From contig CAZQFV010000001.1 in the NCBI GenBank assembly GCA_964592645.1, forward strand, positions 228,978 through 292,977: a stretch of 64,000 nucleotides of DNA, given 5' to 3'. Position numbers and translations under genes: made by a program. This stretch comes from CAZQFV01 sp964592645. GTDB taxonomy: Bacteria > Chloroflexota > Chloroflexia > DTKN01. Shown here in pieces: positions 60,667 through 64,000 of the stretch. Under the pieces are notes generated by a model. The model was not told where the DNA came from. It worked only from the letters and a program-made list of their open reading frames with translations, and made no database searches. Numbering within the stretch: the first letter of the stretch is position 1; each line of letters opens with the position of its first letter.

Positions 60667-62766
60667 TCAGTCTCCTTCGTCGGGTTCGTGCAGTTCCATC
60701 CGGCGCCGCTGCGAGGGCCAGAGCCCCTCGGGACGCAGGATCATCATCATCACCAGCAGGGTGCCAAAGGCCAGCATGCGGTAGTCTTCCAGTTGGCGCA
60801 GCGCCTCGGGCAGGCCTTTCAGGGCCAGCGCCCCCAGGACCACGCCGGGGATGCTGCCCATCCCGCCAACGATCACCAGGCAGAGCACGTTGATCGAGAC
60901 GAGCAGGGTAAAGTCTTCCGGCCCGGTGAAGCGGTTGCGCGAGGCAAAGATCACGCCGCTGAGCCCGGCAAAGGCCGCGCCGACGGCAAAGGCCAACAGT
61001 TTGTAGCGCAGGGTATAGATGCCCGTGGCCTTGGCTACGTCCTCGTCGTCGCGCATGGCCATCCAGGCCCGCCCGACGCGCGAGTTCTGCAGGCGGATGG
61101 TCAGAAAGACCACCAGGACGATGCCCAGCAGGATCAGGTAGAGGAAAAAGAACTCGTTGTGCAGGTTGAGGCCGAACAGGCTCGGCCCGCCGATGGCGCG
61201 GACGCCGCGCGGCCCGCCGGTGAAGCTGGTGAGCACGTCGCTCTTGGAGAGGATGCGGATGATCTCGCCAAAGCCCAGGGTGACGATGGCCAGGTAATCG
61301 CCGCGCATGCGCAGCACGGGGATGCCCAGCAGCACCCCGGCGACGGCGGCCAGGAAGACGCCCACCGGCACCACGGCCCAGAAGTTGGCATAGATGCCGT
61401 GGGGCGTCGGGGCGGTGAGCAGGGCCGCGGTGTAGGCACCGATGGCGAAAAAGGCCACGTAGCCCAGGTCCAGCAGCCCGGCCAGGCCGACGACGATGTT
61501 CAGCCCCACGCCGAGCATCACATAGATGCCCACGGTCCCCAGGTTATAGTTCCAGTATTGGCCTAGCACCAGGGGCGCGGCCAACAGCAGGAAGAGGCCG
61601 GCCGTGTACAGGAGCAGCCGCCGGGTGCGGGCATCCATGTCGAACGGCGGATAGGCCTCGGTCAGGGCGCTGCCGTAGGCCGTCAGGCGCAGGCTCCAGC
61701 GCTGCCACCCGACCACAAAGTCGAAGACGTTCCGCGACCACCGCCCGGCCACCAGGATGGTCACCCAGGCGTAGAGCAGCATGAACTGCGTCACCAGGCC
61801 CATGAAGAATAGGCAGACGCCGTGCGGGATCAGCAGGTAGAGCCAGCCAAGGAAGAGCCGCACCAGCAGGTGCCCCCGCGCGGCGCGCTCCGGGTAGGGG
61901 ATCTTCACCTGCAGCGGGTAGTCGGCCGCCTTCTGGGGAGGGAAGGACGGGTAGCGGTCGCACAGCCCCAGGCCAAAGCCGCCGACCTGGTAGTTGTAGC
62001 GCACGAATCCGGCGACAAAGTGAAAGAGGCCCCGCGGCCAGCGCCCGCTGAAGAGGACCGCCCACCAGGCGATGAACTGGACCGCCGCCGCGGCCAGGCC
62101 GTAGAGCGCCAGCCAGGCGATGTGCGGCAGCAGCAGGAAGGGCCGCAGCACCAGCCGGAGCCGGTCGACCTTCTCCGGGTAGGGCACGCTGTACTGGACG
62201 GGATGGCTCGCGGGGCTGTAGCGCCGCAGTTCCTGCGCCGGCCGCAGGCTCCAGATCCGGCTCCAGGCGGCGCGCACCAGCCGGGGGAGACCCTCCCGCC
62301 AGCCGTAGCGGTACGCGGCCTGGGCCAGCAGCGCGCCGCCGGCCGCGGCCGCGACCAGCAGGGCCAGGTCGACGAGCGCCGCGGCGATGGGCGGGAGCCC
62401 CCAGGTGAGCAGCCCGACGGCCTGGGGGGTGAGCTGCACCAGGTAGGTGCGCACGTCCACCTGCGTGGCGATCAGGTGGCTGACGACCCCCACGAACAGG
62501 GCGATCGGCAGGGCCGCGGAGCCCCCGGTGAGCAGTCCGCCGACCAGCGCCGTGCCCCAGGAGCGCTGGTCGGCCCGGCGCGCTGCCGACGCGCCGGTCA
62601 GGAGGGCGATCGTCAGCAGGAGGACCCAGGCCCCGGCCGTTTCCGAGGGCAGCTTGAGCCAGTCTTTGAGCAGCCGGCCGACCAGGTTCTGCACCCCCAG
62701 CAGCAGGATAAAGATGACGGACAGGCCGGTGAGGAAACCACGACGGATGTGGGCGCCAATGTCCAT
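60667..62766 (-). CDS. livM: LivM-type permease with N-terminal DUF4389 tandem
   Basis: Protein of 699 residues; LivM is normally about 300-360. Residues 1-180 are an unrecognised membrane region with about four helices. Residues about 190-275 and 285-375 are two DUF4389-like units, each with a PYPE start, a hydrophobic pair, FSGRWPRGLFHFVAGFVR or VAGRWSRNVFDFVVGWQR, and a DRYPSF / EAYPPF end. From about 385 the LivM permease follows: GVGLNIVVGLAGLLDLGYVAFFAIGAY-type sequence, GDYLAIVTLGFGEIIRI, and GMGSIPGVVLGA. ATG at 62766 has AAGGAAGG 5 bases upstream, and livH ends 11 nt before. The fusion is in frame throughout. Confidence 0.92.
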   Translation of the reverse strand: MDIGAHIRRGFLTGLSVIFILLLGVQNLVGRLLKDWLKLPSETAGAWVLLLTIALLTGASAARRADQRSWGTALVGGLLTGGSAALPIALFVGVVSHLIATQVDVRTYLVQLTPQAVGLLTWGLPPIAAALVDLALLVAAAAGGALLAQAAYRYGWREGLPRLVRAAWSRIWSLRPAQELRRYSPASHPVQYSVPYPEKVDRLRLVLRPFLLLPHIAWLALYGLAAAAVQFIAWWAVLFSGRWPRGLFHFVAGFVRYNYQVGGFGLGLCDRYPSFPPQKAADYPLQVKIPYPERAARGHLLVRLFLGWLYLLIPHGVCLFFMGLVTQFMLLYAWVTILVAGRWSRNVFDFVVGWQRWSLRLTAYGSALTEAYPPFDMDARTRRLLLYTAGLFLLLAAPLVLGQYWNYNLGTVGIYVMLGVGLNIVVGLAGLLDLGYVAFFAIGAYTAALLTAPTPHGIYANFWAVVPVGVFLAAVAGVLLGIPVLRMRGDYLAIVTLGFGEIIRILSKSDVLTSFTGGPRGVRAIGGPSLFGLNLHNEFFFLYLILLGIVLVVFLTIRLQNSRVGRAWMAMRDDEDVAKATGIYTLRYKLLAFAVGAAFAGLSGVIFASRNRFTGPEDFTLLVSINVLCLVIVGGMGSIPGVVLGALALKGLPEALRQLEDYRMLAFGTLLVMMMILRPEGLWPSQRRRMELHEPDEGD

Positions 62767-62777
62767 CGGTACCTTCC

Positions 62778-63863
62778 TTACATCTTTTTCTCGGCCAGCC
62801 TCTCGCCGAGCAGTCCCTGGGGGCGAAAGATCAGCACGAGCACCAGGATCGAGAAGGCCAGGACGTCCTTGAGTTGGAAGGGCAGGCCGATCGCGGCCGG
62901 CCCCAGTGCCTCCAGGATGCCCAGCGTCAGCCCGCCGAGCATGGCGCCCGAGATATTGCCGATCCCTCCGAGCACGGCGGCGGTAAAGGCCTTCAGCCCG
63001 GGGACAAAGCCGATATAATGGTAGATTACCCCCATGTGCAGGCCCCACAGCACCCCCGCGGCACCGGCCAGGGCACCGCTGATGGCAAAAGTGTTGGCGA
63101 TGACCCGGTCCACATCGACGCCCATCAGGGCGGCCGTCTCCTTGTCCTCGGCGACGGCGCGCATGGACTTGCCTATCTTGGTGCGCTGCACCAGCAGGTT
63201 CAGGCCGATCATCAGCAGGATCGACATGGCAAAGGTGATCACGCCCGTGTAGGTGAGCAACACCTCCTGGCCGTTTACCCTCAGACTCCACCCGATGTTG
63301 CGATCGATCACGGCGGGGTTGCTGTAGGTGTGGCGGGTCGCGCCGAACATGATCTGGGCGGCGTTCTCCAGAAAGAGGGAGGCCCCGATGGCGCTGATCA
63401 GGGGCACGAGCCGCGGCGCCTTGCGCAGCGGACGGTAGGCGATGCGCTCCAGGGCGACGGCCGTGCCGAGCCCGACGAGCATGCCGATCACCAGGGCGGC
63501 CAGGACGGAGACGACCGACCAGACCAGGCTCCTGTTCAGCAGTCCGGCCCCGCTAAAGGCCTCGAGCGCAAAGTACCCGGCAAAGGCCCCGATCATCATC
63601 ACGTCGCCGTGGGCAAAGTTGATCATAAAGAGGATGCCATAGACCAGGGTGTACCCCAGGGCGATGACGGCGTACACTCCGCCGAGGATGAGGCCGGAGA
63701 TGGCAAAGCGCATCCAGGTGTCCGCGCCGTAGGCGCGTTCGATAAACAGGATGCCGTACAGCCGCCAGAGCAGAAAGGCCAGGATCAGCAAGCCCAGGAC
63801 GGGACGAAACCACCGGCCCAGGCTGAAGGAGCGCTTGGAGGTCGTTGGAGTTGTCGCAGCCAT
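62778..63863 (-). CDS. livH: Branched-chain amino-acid ABC permease LivH
   Basis: Protein of 361 residues; the first 50 form an extra N-terminal segment with one hydrophobic helix (PVLGLLILAFLLWRLYGILF). Then the standard LivH: ISGLILGGVYAVIALGYTLVYGILFMINFAHGD-type sequence, MRAVAEDKETAALMGVDVDRVI, and TAAVLGGIGNISGAMLGG. Together with LivM it forms the membrane channel for branched-chain amino acids or related compounds such as urea or amides; the ligand is not fixed. ATG at 63863 follows AAGGA. No binding-protein gene is seen between here and the window end. Confidence 0.94.
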   Translation of the reverse strand: MAATTPTTSKRSFSLGRWFRPVLGLLILAFLLWRLYGILFIERAYGADTWMRFAISGLILGGVYAVIALGYTLVYGILFMINFAHGDVMMIGAFAGYFALEAFSGAGLLNRSLVWSVVSVLAALVIGMLVGLGTAVALERIAYRPLRKAPRLVPLISAIGASLFLENAAQIMFGATRHTYSNPAVIDRNIGWSLRVNGQEVLLTYTGVITFAMSILLMIGLNLLVQRTKIGKSMRAVAEDKETAALMGVDVDRVIANTFAISGALAGAAGVLWGLHMGVIYHYIGFVPGLKAFTAAVLGGIGNISGAMLGGLTLGILEALGPAAIGLPFQLKDVLAFSILVLVLIFRPQGLLGERLAEKKM

Positions 63864-63880
63864 CTTGTGTCCTTGAAAGG

Positions 63881-63933
63881 CCAGGAGGGGGCGATGAGAC
63901 AGGTGCAGCCCACCTCATCGCCCGGCCTCCTGG
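63881..63933. promoter_or_regulatory. Large hairpin upstream of livH
   Basis: CCAGGAGG-GGGCGATGAG (63881-63898) pairs with CTCATCGCCC (63914-63923) and CCTCCTGG (63926-63933), with two extra G between; the loop can form a GGTG/CACC sub-stem. It ends 18 bp before the livH start codon. It may be an attenuator or mRNA stabiliser for livH, or a terminator of an upstream minus-strand gene. Confidence 0.65.
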
Positions 63934-63967
63934 AGGGACAGGGCCTTAGAGCCTATCCGAAAACCTG

Positions 63968-63976
63968 TGGTATAAT
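63968..63976 (+). promoter_or_regulatory. Extended -10 promoter at the window edge
   Basis: TGTGGTATAAT ends at 63976. It is followed by GGAGGTG (63989-63995) and AT as the last two bases fit for an ATG at 63999. A plus-strand gene therefore probably starts at the very end of the window and continues outside. Confidence 0.6.
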
Positions 63977-64000
63977 GCCCCCATTACTGGAGGTGCTGAT

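Overview
The window looks like chromosomal DNA of a high-GC, free-living bacterium, most probably a member of the Chloroflexota (Anaerolineae-like). This is an inference from gene content: secreted proteins with golvesin-like and long repeat regions, a YLPLV-type C-terminal motif, a GH94 phosphorylase, DUF985, DUF2085 and DUF4389 proteins, and no LPS or outer-membrane genes. There is no rRNA gene to confirm it. Promoters are easy to read: 17 sites have a TATAAT-like -10 box, 15 of them with a recognisable -35 box, usually at 17-bp spacing. I found no tRNA, rRNA, CRISPR array, insertion sequence or prophage gene. There is one assembly gap, 100 N at 36105-36204.

Layout. 1-5810: disaccharide phosphorylase (cut by the window edge), a sugar-binding-like protein, then a polysaccharide block (GT4 glycosyltransferase, Wzz-like protein, CpsB-type PHP phosphatase). 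5907-9301: M19 dipeptidase, M3 oligoendopeptidase, DUF985 cupin. 9421-13158: DNA polymerase III alpha. 13177-17892: small membrane proteins and a GT-C / GT2 glycosylation group. 17938-22519 (minus): five-gene signalling unit, histidine kinase / glycerophosphodiesterase / response regulator / lipoprotein / PAP2 phosphatase, mostly with overlapping start and stop codons. 22905-27764 (minus): Tex, PPK2, nitroreductase, MFS exporter. 27994-33265 (plus): PfkB sugar kinase, two response regulators (one with a GGDEF-like domain), M20 peptidase, GT2. 33304-37917: RNase D, an S1-domain protein behind a strongly folded leader and containing the gap, DksA-like zinc finger protein, HhH membrane protein, DUF2085 protein.

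38122-46573 holds three large exported proteins (Asp-box propeller, YncE-like propeller, and a 1520-residue protein with a GH-like domain, a golvesin-like domain and eight repeats). A densely folded intergenic island (46619-46859) separates them from an ABC exporter (46956-48926), a SnoaL-like protein, a ComM/YifB AAA ATPase and a parallel beta-helix lipoprotein (51782-53578). 53678-55330 (minus) is a chemotaxis-type receptor.

55673-63863 (minus) carries two amino-acid ABC importers back to back, and is the most unusual part. In the polar amino-acid importer the permease is fused to an RDD domain. In the branched-chain (Liv) importer, LivM carries about 380 extra N-terminal residues with two DUF4389-like domains, and the ATPase LivG has about 115 residues with three or four hydrophobic helices inserted between its Q-loop and signature motif. 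No Liv binding protein is in the window. Three of the importer subunits have thus gained extra membrane modules, which I regard as the best candidate for something undescribed. The folded leader at 34650-34802 is the best candidate for a new regulatory RNA.
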